From positions 6,338-70,337 of the forward strand of contig DATMEB010000135.1 of NCBI GenBank assembly GCA_035557095.1: DNA of 64,000 nucleotides, in the 5' to 3' direction. The stretch comes from JALZDI01 sp035557095 (GTDB lineage: Bacteria > Actinomycetota > Actinomycetes > Propionibacteriales > Nocardioidaceae). Every line of letters begins with the position of its first letter. Within the stretch, counting starts at the first letter, position 1. Positions 52,019-60,123 of this stretch are shown here, one piece after another. Under the pieces are notes generated by a model. The model was not told the origin of the DNA and did no database searches. It was given only the letters and a program-made list of their open reading frames with translations. A program made the translations under genes and the position numbers.

Positions 52019-53245
52019 GTGCCTTCCACACTGCCCGACGGAGCGCCCGCGCCGGCCGACGGCGCCCTGCCCGGCTGGGCGCTGCGCGGGCTGACCGGCA
52101 GGCCGTTCGGGGTCTACGTGCACGTGCCGTTCTGCACGGTCCGGTGCGGCTACTGCGACTTCAACACCTACACCGCGGCCGAGCTCGGCACGACGCCGGG
52201 CGCGTCGCGGGCGTCGTACCACCAGGCGGCGACCGCCGAGCTGCGGCTGGCGGGGCAGGTTCTGAGGTCGGCCGCGCCCGCCGCCGACACCGTCTTCTTC
52301 GGTGGAGGTACGCCGACGCTGCTGCCCGCGGACGACCTCGCCGCGATCCTCGGCGCGGTCCGCGACGAGCTCGGCCTGACCCGCGACGCCGAGGTCACCA
52401 CCGAGGCCAACCCCGACAGCGTCGACCCCGAGTCCCTCGGGCGACTGCGCGCGGCCGGGTTCAACCGCATCTCGTTCGGGATGCAGTCCGCGGTGCCGCA
52501 CGTTCTGGCGACCCTCGACCGCACGCACGACCCGGCGCGGGTTCCGCAGGCAGTGCGGTGGGCGCGCGAGGCCGGGTTCGAGCAGGTGAGCCTCGACCTG
52601 ATCTACGGCACACCGGGGGAGTCCGAGGGCGACTGGCGGGCAAGCCTGGAGCAGGCGCTCGCGAGCGAGCCCGACCACGTCAGCGCCTACGCGCTGATCG
52701 TGGAGGAGGGCACCGCGCTCGAACGGCGCATCCGCCGCGGCGAGCTGGCGGCACCGGACGACGACGAGGTCGCCGACAAGTACCTCCTGGCCGAGGAGGT
52801 GCTCTCGGCGCACGGTCTCGGCTGGTACGAGGTCTCCAACTGGGCACGCGACGCGGCCGCCCGCTGCCGGCACAACGAGACCTACTGGCGTGGCGGCAGC
52901 TGGTGGGGCGTCGGACCCGGCGCGCACTCGCACGTCGCCGGGGTGCGCTGGTGGAACGTCAAGCACCCCGCGGCCTACGCCGACCGCCTCGCGACGGGCA
53001 CGAGCCCGGCGCAGGCGCGTGAGCTCCTCGACGACGAGACCCGGCGGGTCGAACGCGTGCTGCTCGAGCTCCGCCTGATCGACGGGCTGCCCGTCGACGT
53101 GCTCGACGAGTACGGCGCCAAGGCCGCGGCCGGGGTCGTCGACCGCGGCCTCGCCGATCCGGACGCGTTCGGCGCGGGCCGGGTGGTGCTCACGGTGCGT
53201 GGGCGGCTGCTGGCCGACGCCGTCGTCCGCGACCTGCTGCCCTGA
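52019..53245 (+). CDS. hemW: Radical SAM heme chaperone HemW
   Basis: A coproporphyrinogen-oxidase-like radical SAM protein, now regarded as a haem chaperone. 408 residues. The 4Fe-4S motif HVPFCTVRCGYCDF carries CX3CX2C near 39-46. FFGGGTPTLL and NPDSVDPESLGRLRAAG follow, with a C-terminal HemN_C domain. GTG 52019 follows GGAG. Upstream of hrcA-dnaJ in the usual order, with extra genes between. Confidence 0.94.
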   Translation: MPSTLPDGAPAPADGALPGWALRGLTGRPFGVYVHVPFCTVRCGYCDFNTYTAAELGTTPGASRASYHQAATAELRLAGQVLRSAAPAADTVFFGGGTPTLLPADDLAAILGAVRDELGLTRDAEVTTEANPDSVDPESLGRLRAAGFNRISFGMQSAVPHVLATLDRTHDPARVPQAVRWAREAGFEQVSLDLIYGTPGESEGDWRASLEQALASEPDHVSAYALIVEEGTALERRIRRGELAAPDDDEVADKYLLAEEVLSAHGLGWYEVSNWARDAAARCRHNETYWRGGSWWGVGPGAHSHVAGVRWWNVKHPAAYADRLATGTSPAQARELLDDETRRVERVLLELRLIDGLPVDVLDEYGAKAAAGVVDRGLADPDAFGAGRVVLTVRGRLLADAVVRDLLP

Positions 53246-53268
53246 TACGTGTGCCGGGTGCGGGTCGC

Positions 53269-54117
53269 TCAGTCCGCGGTCACGAAGTCGATGAGCTCCT
53301 CGACCCGTCCGAGCAGTGCGGGTTCGAGGTCGGCGTAGGTCCCGACCCGGCCGAGGATCCGCTTCCACGCGTGGGCGATGTCGGCCTGGTTGCGGTGCGG
53401 CCAGCCGAGCGACTGGCAGATGCCCTGCTTCCACGGCACCGAGCGCGGAATGCTCGGCCAGGCCGACAGGCCGAGCCGTTGCGGCTTCACCGCCTGCCAC
53501 ACGTCGACGTAGGGGTGGCCCACCACGAGCACGTGCGCGCCGTCGCGGCCGCGCGTGACGCCCTGCGCGATCCGGCGCTCCTTCGATCCCGGCACCAGGT
53601 GGTCGACGAGCACACCGACCCGGCGGCCCGGACCGGGTCCGAAGTCGCGCAGCACGCTCGGCAGGTCGTCGACGCCCTCGAGGTACTCCACCACCACGCC
53701 CTCGACGCGCAGGTCGTCGCCCCACACCTTCTCGACCAGCTCCGCGTCGTGGCGCCCCTCCACGAAGATCCGGCTCTGCCGGGCCACCCGCGCCGGCGCG
53801 TCGTGCACGGCGACCGACCCCGAAGCGGTGCGCGTCGCCTTCTTCGGCACAGACCGCGCTGGCGGCCGGACGATCACCGGGCGGCCCTCCAGCAGGAAGC
53901 CCGGACCCAGCGGGAAGGTCCTGCGCCTTCCCTTCCGGTCCTCGAGGTCGACCGTGCCGAGGTCGCGGTCCAGGCGCACGACCGCTCCGCAGAAGTCGGT
54001 CGTGACCTCCTCGAGCACCATGCCGGGCTCGGCCGCGACCTCCGTCGCGCGCCCGCGTCTGGGGGCGCGCCAGTCACCGGCCAGGACATCGTTGCCGTAG
54101 CGGTCGGAGGCAGCCAC
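53269..54117 (-). CDS. DUF3097 family protein
   Basis: A 282-residue protein restricted to actinobacteria. It starts (M)AASDRYGNDVLAGDWRAP and carries RIFVEGRHDAELVEKVWGDD, VGVLVDHLVPGSKERRIA and VGHPYVDVWQAVKPQRLGL. The RIFVEGRHDAELVEK and DHL motifs resemble a Toprim fold, suggesting metal-dependent phosphotransfer chemistry, but the activity is unknown. GTG 54117 lies 11 nt after the MFS stop. Probably last gene of the ArsR-MFS-DUF3097 run. Confidence 0.88.
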   Translation of the reverse strand: MAASDRYGNDVLAGDWRAPRRGRATEVAAEPGMVLEEVTTDFCGAVVRLDRDLGTVDLEDRKGRRRTFPLGPGFLLEGRPVIVRPPARSVPKKATRTASGSVAVHDAPARVARQSRIFVEGRHDAELVEKVWGDDLRVEGVVVEYLEGVDDLPSVLRDFGPGPGRRVGVLVDHLVPGSKERRIAQGVTRGRDGAHVLVVGHPYVDVWQAVKPQRLGLSAWPSIPRSVPWKQGICQSLGWPHRNQADIAHAWKRILGRVGTYADLEPALLGRVEELIDFVTAD

Positions 54118-54128
54118 GAGCGCCGAGG

Positions 54129-55415
54129 CTAGCGCTCGATCACGACCGGTTCGCGTCGGCTCGCCGGGGTCTCCGCCGTGCGGTTCATCTCGCGGAACGC
54201 GGGACGCACCGCGGGCAGCATCGTGGCCAAGAAGTACGCCGCGCCGCACGCCAGCAACGCCGGGGCCAGCCCCGCCGCGGTGACGAGCAGCCCGCCCACG
54301 ACCCCGCCCAGCGGGATGCCGACCCAGCACAGGGACGTCGTGAGCGCGGTGACCCGGCCCATCATCGGCCGGGGCACGCGTTCGAACACCACGGCACCGA
54401 GGATCGGGTTGAGGAACCCGGACGCGAACCCGGCCGACACCGCGACCGCGAGCACGCTCCACAGCGGCACGTCGAAGGCCAGGACGACGAACCGAGGCGC
54501 GCCGGTGATGAGGAACGCCACGAGATAGGTGACGAACCGCGGCAGCCGGTGCCCGATCGCGGCCGCGATCACGGCACCGCCCACGGACGCCGCCGAGAAC
54601 ACCCCGAACAGCAGCCCCACGGTCTCCGCGCCGAAGCCGCCGTCCTTGGCCCACACCGGCACCAGCACCACCGTGTAAGCCAGGTCGAGCAGGTTGGTGA
54701 CGGCCAGCATCATGGTGATCCCGATCAGCACCTTGTCGTGGCGCAGGAACTCCCAGCCGCTGCGCAGCCGGCCGAGGTAGCCCATGGCGTCGTCGTCACC
54801 CTCGCCACGGTGTACGGCCCTGGGGGCGGTGAGACCGATCAGCAGCGCGGCCACGCCGAAGCTCGCGGCATCGACCACGAGCGCGTTCGCCGGCCCGATG
54901 GCCGCGACGAGCAACCCGGCGAGCGCGGCGCCCGCGGTCGAGGCGAGCCGTTCCGAGGCACTGGCCAGCCCGGTGGCCCGCTCCATCGGGACCTCGGCCG
55001 CGTCCACGATGTCGGGGACCAGCGCGTGCTTGGCCGCGTCGCCCGGGCCGCGGAACACCCCGAGCAGCACGACCAGGCCCAGCAGCAGGGGCAGCGACAG
55101 CGCGTCGACCGCATGCAGCGCGGGCACGAGCGCAACGGTGAGCATGCTGGCGGTGTCGCTGACCATGCAGACGCGGCGTCCGCCGATGCGGTCGATCAGC
55201 GGTCCACTGCCTGCCCGGGCGAGCACGTACGGCGCCATCTCGGCGAAGCCGACGAGCCCGGTCAGCGACGCGCTCTCGGTCGTGGTCAGCACCAGCCACG
55301 GGATCGCGATCATCGACAGCCGGGTGCCGCACAGCGACACCAGCTCGGCGGCGAGCCAGCCGTACAGCGGCACGCGACGTCTCGTCGCCGATGTCGGGGT
55401 CCCGGCGGTGCTCAC
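54129..55415 (-). CDS. MFS transporter (drug-efflux-like)
   Basis: A 428-residue major facilitator with about twelve helices. LAAELVSLCGTRLSMIAIPW opens helix 1 and DRIGGRRVCMVSDTASM is the loop 2-3 signature. The two halves are joined by a charged loop (HRGEGDDDAMGYLGRLRSG). Resembles enterobactin/macrolide-exporter-type MFS. The GTG start overlaps the ArsR stop (GTGA), so the regulator and transporter are co-expressed, arguing that the regulator controls this exporter. Confidence 0.9.
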   Translation of the reverse strand: MSTAGTPTSATRRRVPLYGWLAAELVSLCGTRLSMIAIPWLVLTTTESASLTGLVGFAEMAPYVLARAGSGPLIDRIGGRRVCMVSDTASMLTVALVPALHAVDALSLPLLLGLVVLLGVFRGPGDAAKHALVPDIVDAAEVPMERATGLASASERLASTAGAALAGLLVAAIGPANALVVDAASFGVAALLIGLTAPRAVHRGEGDDDAMGYLGRLRSGWEFLRHDKVLIGITMMLAVTNLLDLAYTVVLVPVWAKDGGFGAETVGLLFGVFSAASVGGAVIAAAIGHRLPRFVTYLVAFLITGAPRFVVLAFDVPLWSVLAVAVSAGFASGFLNPILGAVVFERVPRPMMGRVTALTTSLCWVGIPLGGVVGGLLVTAAGLAPALLACGAAYFLATMLPAVRPAFREMNRTAETPASRREPVVIER

Positions 55416-56005
55416 AGGTCGTCCGGGGGATCGAGCGCGCCGGGGCGCGGGAACGCCTGGAGGAGCACGCGGAAGTGCCCGGCATCGGCGGGTGCGTCCT
55501 CGTCGTCGGGTCGCCACCAGCGGTAGCGGCCCATCACCTCATGCAGCTCGCGCACGAGGGAGTGCGCCTCGTCCGGTGTCAGCCGTAGCGACCAGTCGCT
55601 GAAGTCGGAGGCGCGCCGCCAGGGGCCCTCGAGCGTCGACTGGTCCTCGACCGCCCGCTGGATCTGCCGGTTGTACGTGACGGCGGCGGCCTGCAGGAAC
55701 GCGTTCTGCGCGTCGCGGGTGGGCTCGTCGCTGCCTTCGTCGATGGGCACGCGAGTGGTGCGGTGCGCGGCCCGCCACCAGCGCTCGCGGGCGTTGCCGC
55801 GGTCGGGGTCGTCGACCACGAACCCATGCTCGGCGAGCTGGCGCAGGTGGTAGCTGGTCGCCCCGGAGTTGAGGCCGAGCCGTTCGGCCAGCCCGCTGGC
55901 CGTCGCCGGGCCCTCCAGCCGGAGCATGCCCAGAATCCGCAGCCGCACGGGGTGCGCGAGCGCGCGCAGGCCTCTCGGCGTGGGGGTCGTGTATTCCGCG
56001 GTCAC
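55412..56005 (-). CDS. ArsR-family winged-helix regulator
   Basis: A 197-residue regulator with an N-terminal ArsR winged helix: LRALAHPVRLRILGMLRLEG, ATASGLAERLGLNSGATSYH, LRQLAEHGFVVDD. A longer C-terminal domain (about 90-190) has aromatic residues (GRYRWWRP) that may bind an organic ligand; no metal-site cysteines are visible. GTG 56005 has no ribosome-binding site but lies 6 nt after a TACTCT -10, so the mRNA is probably leaderless. The 34-bp operator at 56021-56054 overlaps its promoter, suggesting autorepression together with the MFS gene. Confidence 0.88.
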   Translation of the reverse strand: MTAEYTTPTPRGLRALAHPVRLRILGMLRLEGPATASGLAERLGLNSGATSYHLRQLAEHGFVVDDPDRGNARERWWRAAHRTTRVPIDEGSDEPTRDAQNAFLQAAAVTYNRQIQRAVEDQSTLEGPWRRASDFSDWSLRLTPDEAHSLVRELHEVMGRYRWWRPDDEDAPADAGHFRVLLQAFPRPGALDPPDDL

Positions 56006-56011
56006 CAGGTC

Positions 56012-56040
56012 AGAGTAGAACCGCAAAGAAACATTTGCAA
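56012..56040 (-). promoter_or_regulatory. Promoter of the ArsR-MFS operon
   Basis: On the minus strand TTGCAA (56040-56035), a 17-nt spacer and TACTCT (56017-56012), then 6 nt to GTG 56005. The -35 is the core of the palindromic operator. Confidence 0.65.
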
Positions 56041-56054
56041 ATACTTCTTTGCGG
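56021..56054. promoter_or_regulatory. 34-bp palindromic operator between ArsR and endonuclease V-like genes
   Basis: CCGCAAAGAA - AC - ATTTGCAAAT - AC - TTCTTTGCGG: the outer 10-bp arms are perfect reverse complements and the centre ATTTGCAAAT is itself a palindrome. Only the two AC dinucleotides break the symmetry. AT-rich in a GC-rich setting. It covers the regulator's -35 to spacer region. Confidence 0.8.
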
Positions 56055-56083
56055 ATGCTGGCGTCACGTCGGAGGATGGTTGC

Positions 56084-56788
56084 ATGTGGCCCACGGAGGT
56101 CGATGCGCTCGAGGGCGAGCAGCGCCGCCTCGCGCAGGCGCGGCCGCAGCCGTGGCGTCCGCCGGACACACCGATGGAAGTGGCCGGCTGCTGGGTGTGC
56201 TTCCCGCGCGGCGTCTCCGGTCGCGGCAGCGCCGGCGACCCGGCGTGGTCGGCGGCCGCGGCCACCCGCGCGGGTCACCTGGTCGGCCGGCACGTCCGGG
56301 AGGGGGTCGCCGCGGCGCCGTACCTGCCGGGCCTGATGGCACTCCGCGCGGGTGCGCTGCTGGAGTCGGTCGTGCTCCGCCTTCCGCAGGCGCCCGACGT
56401 GCTGCTGCTCGACGCGACCGGCCGGGACCACCCGCGGCGCTGCGGACTGACGGTGCACCTCGGCGCGACCCTGGACCTGCCGACGGTCGGGGTCACCCAC
56501 CGCCCGCTGGAGGCCACGGGCGACTGGCCGCAGGACCGGGCCGGAGCCACCAGTCCGCTGCGCCTCGACGGCGAGGTGGTGGCCTGCTGGCTGCGTACTC
56601 GAGCCGGGACCCGGCCGCTGGTGGTGCACCCGGGCTGGCGTACCGACGTCGAGACCTCGCTGACGGTCGTCGGGCAGGCGCTGGCGGGACGGCGTACGCC
56701 CGAGCCCCTGCGACATGCGCGACGGCTGGCGCGGCGCGCCAGGGCCGGCCTCGACGCCGGCCCCGATCCACGGACCGTCAGTCGCTGA
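56084..56788 (+). CDS. Endonuclease V homologue with substituted catalytic residues
   Basis: A 234-residue EndoV-fold protein. Alignment by eye to EndoV: YLPGLMALRAGALLES matches YIPGLLAFREGP, LLLDATGRDHPRRCGL matches FDGQGLAHPRKLG, and VHLGATLDLPTVGV matches SHMGLFIEIPTIGV. The first catalytic Asp (family AGVDL) is replaced by Trp in VAGCWVCFP. The Glu of the FRE motif is replaced by Ala, and the late GH histidine by Trp (HPGWRTDV). Only the DxxG-HPRR aspartate remains. Deaminated-DNA cleavage is therefore doubtful; a nucleic-acid-binding role is possible. GGAGGA precedes the ATG. Divergent from ArsR; ends overlapping the MBL gene by 11 nt. Confidence 0.83.
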   Translation: MWPTEVDALEGEQRRLAQARPQPWRPPDTPMEVAGCWVCFPRGVSGRGSAGDPAWSAAAATRAGHLVGRHVREGVAAAPYLPGLMALRAGALLESVVLRLPQAPDVLLLDATGRDHPRRCGLTVHLGATLDLPTVGVTHRPLEATGDWPQDRAGATSPLRLDGEVVACWLRTRAGTRPLVVHPGWRTDVETSLTVVGQALAGRRTPEPLRHARRLARRARAGLDAGPDPRTVSR

Positions 56789-57632
56789 GCAGCGGCAGCC
56801 GTCCCGGCGGGGGCGCCGCGTGGGCGTACCCGCGCCGGACTCCCTCCCGCAGGTGCCCGGGGTCCCACGGCCAGTCGCCCTGGCTCAGCGCCGACTCCAG
56901 GGGCACGCCGGCGTGCACGAGCCCGCCGATCGTGTTCGCCACCTGGGCGATGTCGGTGCTCTGGTTCTGCACGAACGCGAGGTCGACCACGGCGCCGTGC
57001 CCGGGTACGACGCGCGAGCGCGGCGTCAGCACGCCGAGGGCCACGTCCAGCGTGGTCGGCCACTCCAGCGGGAAGCAGTCCTCGCCGTACATCGGCGGCC
57101 CGGACTCCTCGACCAGGTCGCCGGCGAAGACCACGTCGATGTCGGGTACGCGGACCAGGGCGTCGCCGTCGGTGTGGCCACGCCCGGGGTGGAACAGCTC
57201 GACGTAGCGGTCGCCGAGGTCGACCGTACGGACCGAGGAGAACGTGGTGTCGGGATAGCGCAGCGCCGTGGCGATCACCTCGGCGTTGAGCGGGTCGTCC
57301 GGGTCGTCCTCGCGGCACAGCCGCCTGACCCGGTCGGCGGCGGCGTCCAGACCGGCCGCGGCGTTCTCGTGCGCCACGACGGTCACGCCGTCGAACGCGA
57401 TGTTGCCGAAGGTGTGGTCGAAGTGCTGGTGGGTGTTGACGACCCAGGCGACCTGGGGGTGCGGCAGCAGCCGGCGGACGTCGTCGCGCAGCGACTCACC
57501 CTGCTGCCGGGTTCCGCGGGTGTCTACGACCAGCACGTGGTCGGAGCCCGCGACCACGCCGACGTTGACGTCCCACTCGGGGTACCGCCGCACCCAGCAC
57601 CGCTCGCCGACCTCGGCCCAGTCATGACCCAC
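56778..57632 (-). CDS. MBL-fold metallo-hydrolase
   Basis: A 284-residue metallo-beta-lactamase-fold enzyme. The zinc motif is NTHQHFDHTFGN (HxHxDH) near 86-97. HPGRGHTDGDALV carries the next His, FAGDLVEE the bridging Asp and VVPGHGAVVD the last His. Substrate unknown; resembles general SoxH/GloB-like members. GTG 57632 has no clear ribosome-binding site. Convergent overlap with the EndoV-like gene. Confidence 0.9.
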   Translation of the reverse strand: MGHDWAEVGERCWVRRYPEWDVNVGVVAGSDHVLVVDTRGTRQQGESLRDDVRRLLPHPQVAWVVNTHQHFDHTFGNIAFDGVTVVAHENAAAGLDAAADRVRRLCREDDPDDPLNAEVIATALRYPDTTFSSVRTVDLGDRYVELFHPGRGHTDGDALVRVPDIDVVFAGDLVEESGPPMYGEDCFPLEWPTTLDVALGVLTPRSRVVPGHGAVVDLAFVQNQSTDIAQVANTIGGLVHAGVPLESALSQGDWPWDPGHLREGVRRGYAHAAPPPGRLPLLSD

Positions 57633-57669
57633 GCCACGATGATCACACGCGGCCCGCTCTCCCTCGCGG

Positions 57670-57738
57670 CGAGATTGCGCGAATGCCCGTGTACGACCTT
57701 GCTTCGCCACCGACCTGTGGGGCATTCGCGCAATCTCG
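57670..57738. repeat. 19-bp perfect inverted repeat upstream of hrcA
   Basis: The arm CGAGATTGCGCGAATGCCC (57670-57688) and its exact reverse complement (57720-57738) are separated by 31 nt. It lies between the divergent MBL and hrcA genes. The arms contain GCGCGAA, as does the hairpin at 60921-60973. It could be a REP-like element, an operator or a transcript-end structure. Confidence 0.75.
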
Positions 57739-57791
57739 ACGGGAATGTCAGGCCAGCGGTCGCGGCTCCCCGGCCGCGACCCGCCAGCCAG

Positions 57792-57822
57792 TAGACTGGC
57801 ACTCGAATCGACGGAGTGCCAG
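57792..57822 (+). promoter_or_regulatory. CIRCE element and -10 of hrcA
   Basis: CTGGCACTC (57796-57804), N9, GAGTGCCAG (57814-57822): the HrcA operator (consensus TTAGCACTC-N9-GAGTGCTAA) with perfect symmetry. TAGACT (57792-57797) fits a -10 and overlaps it, so HrcA bound here would block its own operon. Confidence 0.9.
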
Positions 57823-57840
57823 GGAAGGAGATGCGCAGTC

Positions 57841-58875
57841 GTGACCGATCGTGCGCTCGACGACCGCAAGCTCGCGGTGCTGCGCGCCATCGTCGAGGAC
57901 TACGTCTCCACCCAGGAGCCGGTGGGCTCGAAGGCACTGGTCGAGAGGCACCGGCTGGGGGTCTCACCGGCCACCGTGCGCAACGACATGGCCGCGCTGG
58001 AGGAGGAGGGCTTCATCGCCCAGCCGCACACCAGCGCCGGGCGCATCCCCACCGACAAGGGCTATCGGCTGTTCGTCGACCGGCTCACCGCGGTGAAGCC
58101 GCTCACGTCGGCGGAGAAGCGCGCGATCTCCACGTTCCTCGAGGGCGCGGTCGACCTCGACGACGTCGTGCACCGCACCGTCCGGATGCTCGCGCAGCTC
58201 ACCCACCAGGTGGCGATCGTGCAGTACCCCACGCTGTCGCGCTCCACCGTCCGCCACGTCGAGCTGGTCACGCTCAACCCCACCCGCCTGCTGCTCGTGC
58301 TCATCACCAGCAGCGGCCGGGTCGAGCAGCGGGTGCTGTCCGCCGACGAGCCCTTCGACGACACGGTCCTGGGCGACCTGCGTGCCCGGCTGCTCGCGGT
58401 CGTGCTCGGTCAGCGGCTCGGCGACGCCGCGTCCAACCTCGGCGACCTGGTCGAGTCGTTCCCGCCCGAGCACCACCGGATGGTGCGTGGGGTGGTGGCC
58501 ACGCTGGTCGAGACGATGTCCGACGAGCGCTCCGACGAACGGGTGCTCATCGGCGGTACGGCGAACCTGACCCGCTTCGGTGACGACTTCGAACGGTCGG
58601 TCAAGCCGATGCTCGAGGCACTTGAGGAGCACGTCGTGCTCCTCAAGCTCCTCGGCGAGGCGACCAGCCCCAGCACCCTCACTGTCCGCATCGGACACGA
58701 GCAGCCCTACCAGGAGCTCGCCAGCACGAGCGTCGTCGCGACCGGCTACGGGCCGGGCGACGACGTGCTCGCCACGCTGGGTATCGTCGGCCCGACCCGG
58801 ATGGACTACCCCGGCAGCATGGCCGCGGTCCGGGCCGTCGCTCGGTATGTCAGCCGCATCCTGGCCGAGTCCTGA
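57841..58875 (+). CDS. hrcA: Heat-inducible transcription repressor HrcA
   Basis: A CIRCE-binding repressor of chaperone genes, 344 residues. N-terminal winged helix (RKLAVLRAIVEDYVSTQEPV, GVSPATVRNDMAALEEEG, HTSAGRIPTDKGYRLFVD), then the GAF-like core to the C-terminus (YPGSMAAVRAVARYVSRIL). GTG 57841 follows AAGGAG at about 11 nt. CIRCE lies directly upstream; dnaJ follows after 55 nt. Confidence 0.96.
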   Translation: MTDRALDDRKLAVLRAIVEDYVSTQEPVGSKALVERHRLGVSPATVRNDMAALEEEGFIAQPHTSAGRIPTDKGYRLFVDRLTAVKPLTSAEKRAISTFLEGAVDLDDVVHRTVRMLAQLTHQVAIVQYPTLSRSTVRHVELVTLNPTRLLLVLITSSGRVEQRVLSADEPFDDTVLGDLRARLLAVVLGQRLGDAASNLGDLVESFPPEHHRMVRGVVATLVETMSDERSDERVLIGGTANLTRFGDDFERSVKPMLEALEEHVVLLKLLGEATSPSTLTVRIGHEQPYQELASTSVVATGYGPGDDVLATLGIVGPTRMDYPGSMAAVRAVARYVSRILAES

Positions 58876-58930
58876 GGTGGGCCGCCAGTCGACGTCCGCG
58901 TAACCGAACCCCACGAAAGCACCGCTACTG

Positions 58931-60118
58931 ATGGCCAGGAGCATGAGCCAGGACTACTACGAGACCCTCGGGATCGCGCGGGACGCCAGTCCCGAGGACA
59001 TCAAGAAGGCGTACCGGCGGCTTGCCCGCAAGCTGCACCCGGACGTCAACCCCGATGCCGCGACCCACGAGAGGTTCAAGGAGGTCACCCGCGCCTACGA
59101 GGTGCTCTCCGACCCGGGCAAGCGGGAGATGTACGACCTCGGCGGTGACCCGATGTCCTCCGGCGCCGGCGGCGGCTTCGGCCAGGGCTTCTCGTTCACC
59201 GACATCATGGACGCCTTCTTCGGCCAGCAGGGCGGCGCGGCCGGAGGCCGCGGCCCGCGCTCGCGTGTGCGTCGGGGCCAGGACGCGCTGATCCGGATGC
59301 AGGTCAGCCTCGCGGAGGCGGCGTTCGGCGCCACCCGCGAGCTCAAGGTCGACACGGCGGTCGCGTGCACGGTGTGCGGCGGCGACGGCGCCGCGCCCGG
59401 TTCGGGCCCGGTCCCCTGTGAGACCTGCCGCGGGCGCGGCGAGATCCACCAGGTGCAGCGCTCGTTCCTCGGCGAGATCCGCACCATGCGGCCGTGCCCG
59501 GCCTGCCGCGGGTTCGGCACCGTGATCGCCGACCCCTGCAACGAGTGCTCCGGCGACGGGCGCGTGCGCGCACGGCGCACGATCACGGTCAAGACGCCGC
59601 CCGGTGTCGACACCGGCACCCGCGTACAGCTCGGTGGTCAGGGCGAGGTCGGCCCCGGCGGCGGCCCCGCCGGCGACCTGTACGTCGAGATCGAGATCGC
59701 GCCGCACGACCTGTTCAAGCGTGAGGGCGACGACCTGCACTGCACGGTCACGTTGCCGATGACCGCGGCCGCCCTCGGCACCAAGATCGACCTGCCGACG
59801 CTCGAGTCCGACCTGGCCGCCGACGAGGGCAGCGAGGTCGAGGCCAGCGTGCCCGTCGACATCAAGCCCGGCACCCAGTCCGGCGAGGCGATCGTCCTCG
59901 GCGCGCGCGGGGTGCCGAGGCTGCGTGGCAACGGCCGCGGCGACCTCGTCGTCCACGTCGTGGTGGAGACGCCCACCCGGCTCGACACCCGGCAGGAGGA
60001 GCTTCTGCGCGAGCTCGCGACCCTGCGCCAGGAGGAGCAGGCGGAGGGTTCGTTCGGCACCCCGCACCGCGAGCGCGGCGTGTTCAACTGGCTGCGCGAC
60101 ACGTTCGGCCAGCGCTGA
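58931..60118 (+). CDS. dnaJ: Chaperone DnaJ (DnaJ2 type)
   Basis: Co-chaperone of DnaK, 395 residues. J domain with HPD in KLHPDVNPD near 35-43, Gly-rich region (GAGGGFGQGFSFTD), and four zinc motifs CTVCGGDG, CETCRGRG, CPACRGFG and CNECSGDG between about 150 and 210. The C-terminal substrate-binding domains follow. The hrcA-dnaJ-rsmE order marks this as the HrcA-linked DnaJ2. ATG 58931 is used; ATG 58943 is an alternative. Confidence 0.96.
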   Translation: MARSMSQDYYETLGIARDASPEDIKKAYRRLARKLHPDVNPDAATHERFKEVTRAYEVLSDPGKREMYDLGGDPMSSGAGGGFGQGFSFTDIMDAFFGQQGGAAGGRGPRSRVRRGQDALIRMQVSLAEAAFGATRELKVDTAVACTVCGGDGAAPGSGPVPCETCRGRGEIHQVQRSFLGEIRTMRPCPACRGFGTVIADPCNECSGDGRVRARRTITVKTPPGVDTGTRVQLGGQGEVGPGGGPAGDLYVEIEIAPHDLFKREGDDLHCTVTLPMTAAALGTKIDLPTLESDLAADEGSEVEASVPVDIKPGTQSGEAIVLGARGVPRLRGNGRGDLVVHVVVETPTRLDTRQEELLRELATLRQEEQAEGSFGTPHRERGVFNWLRDTFGQR

Positions 60119-60123
60119 CGGCG

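Noticed and set aside
50054..53725. A 1,223-codon minus-strand open frame
   Set aside because: It is the complement of the acyl-CoA ligase and hemW, has a His/Arg/Val-biased composition and shows no domains; a GC-codon shadow.
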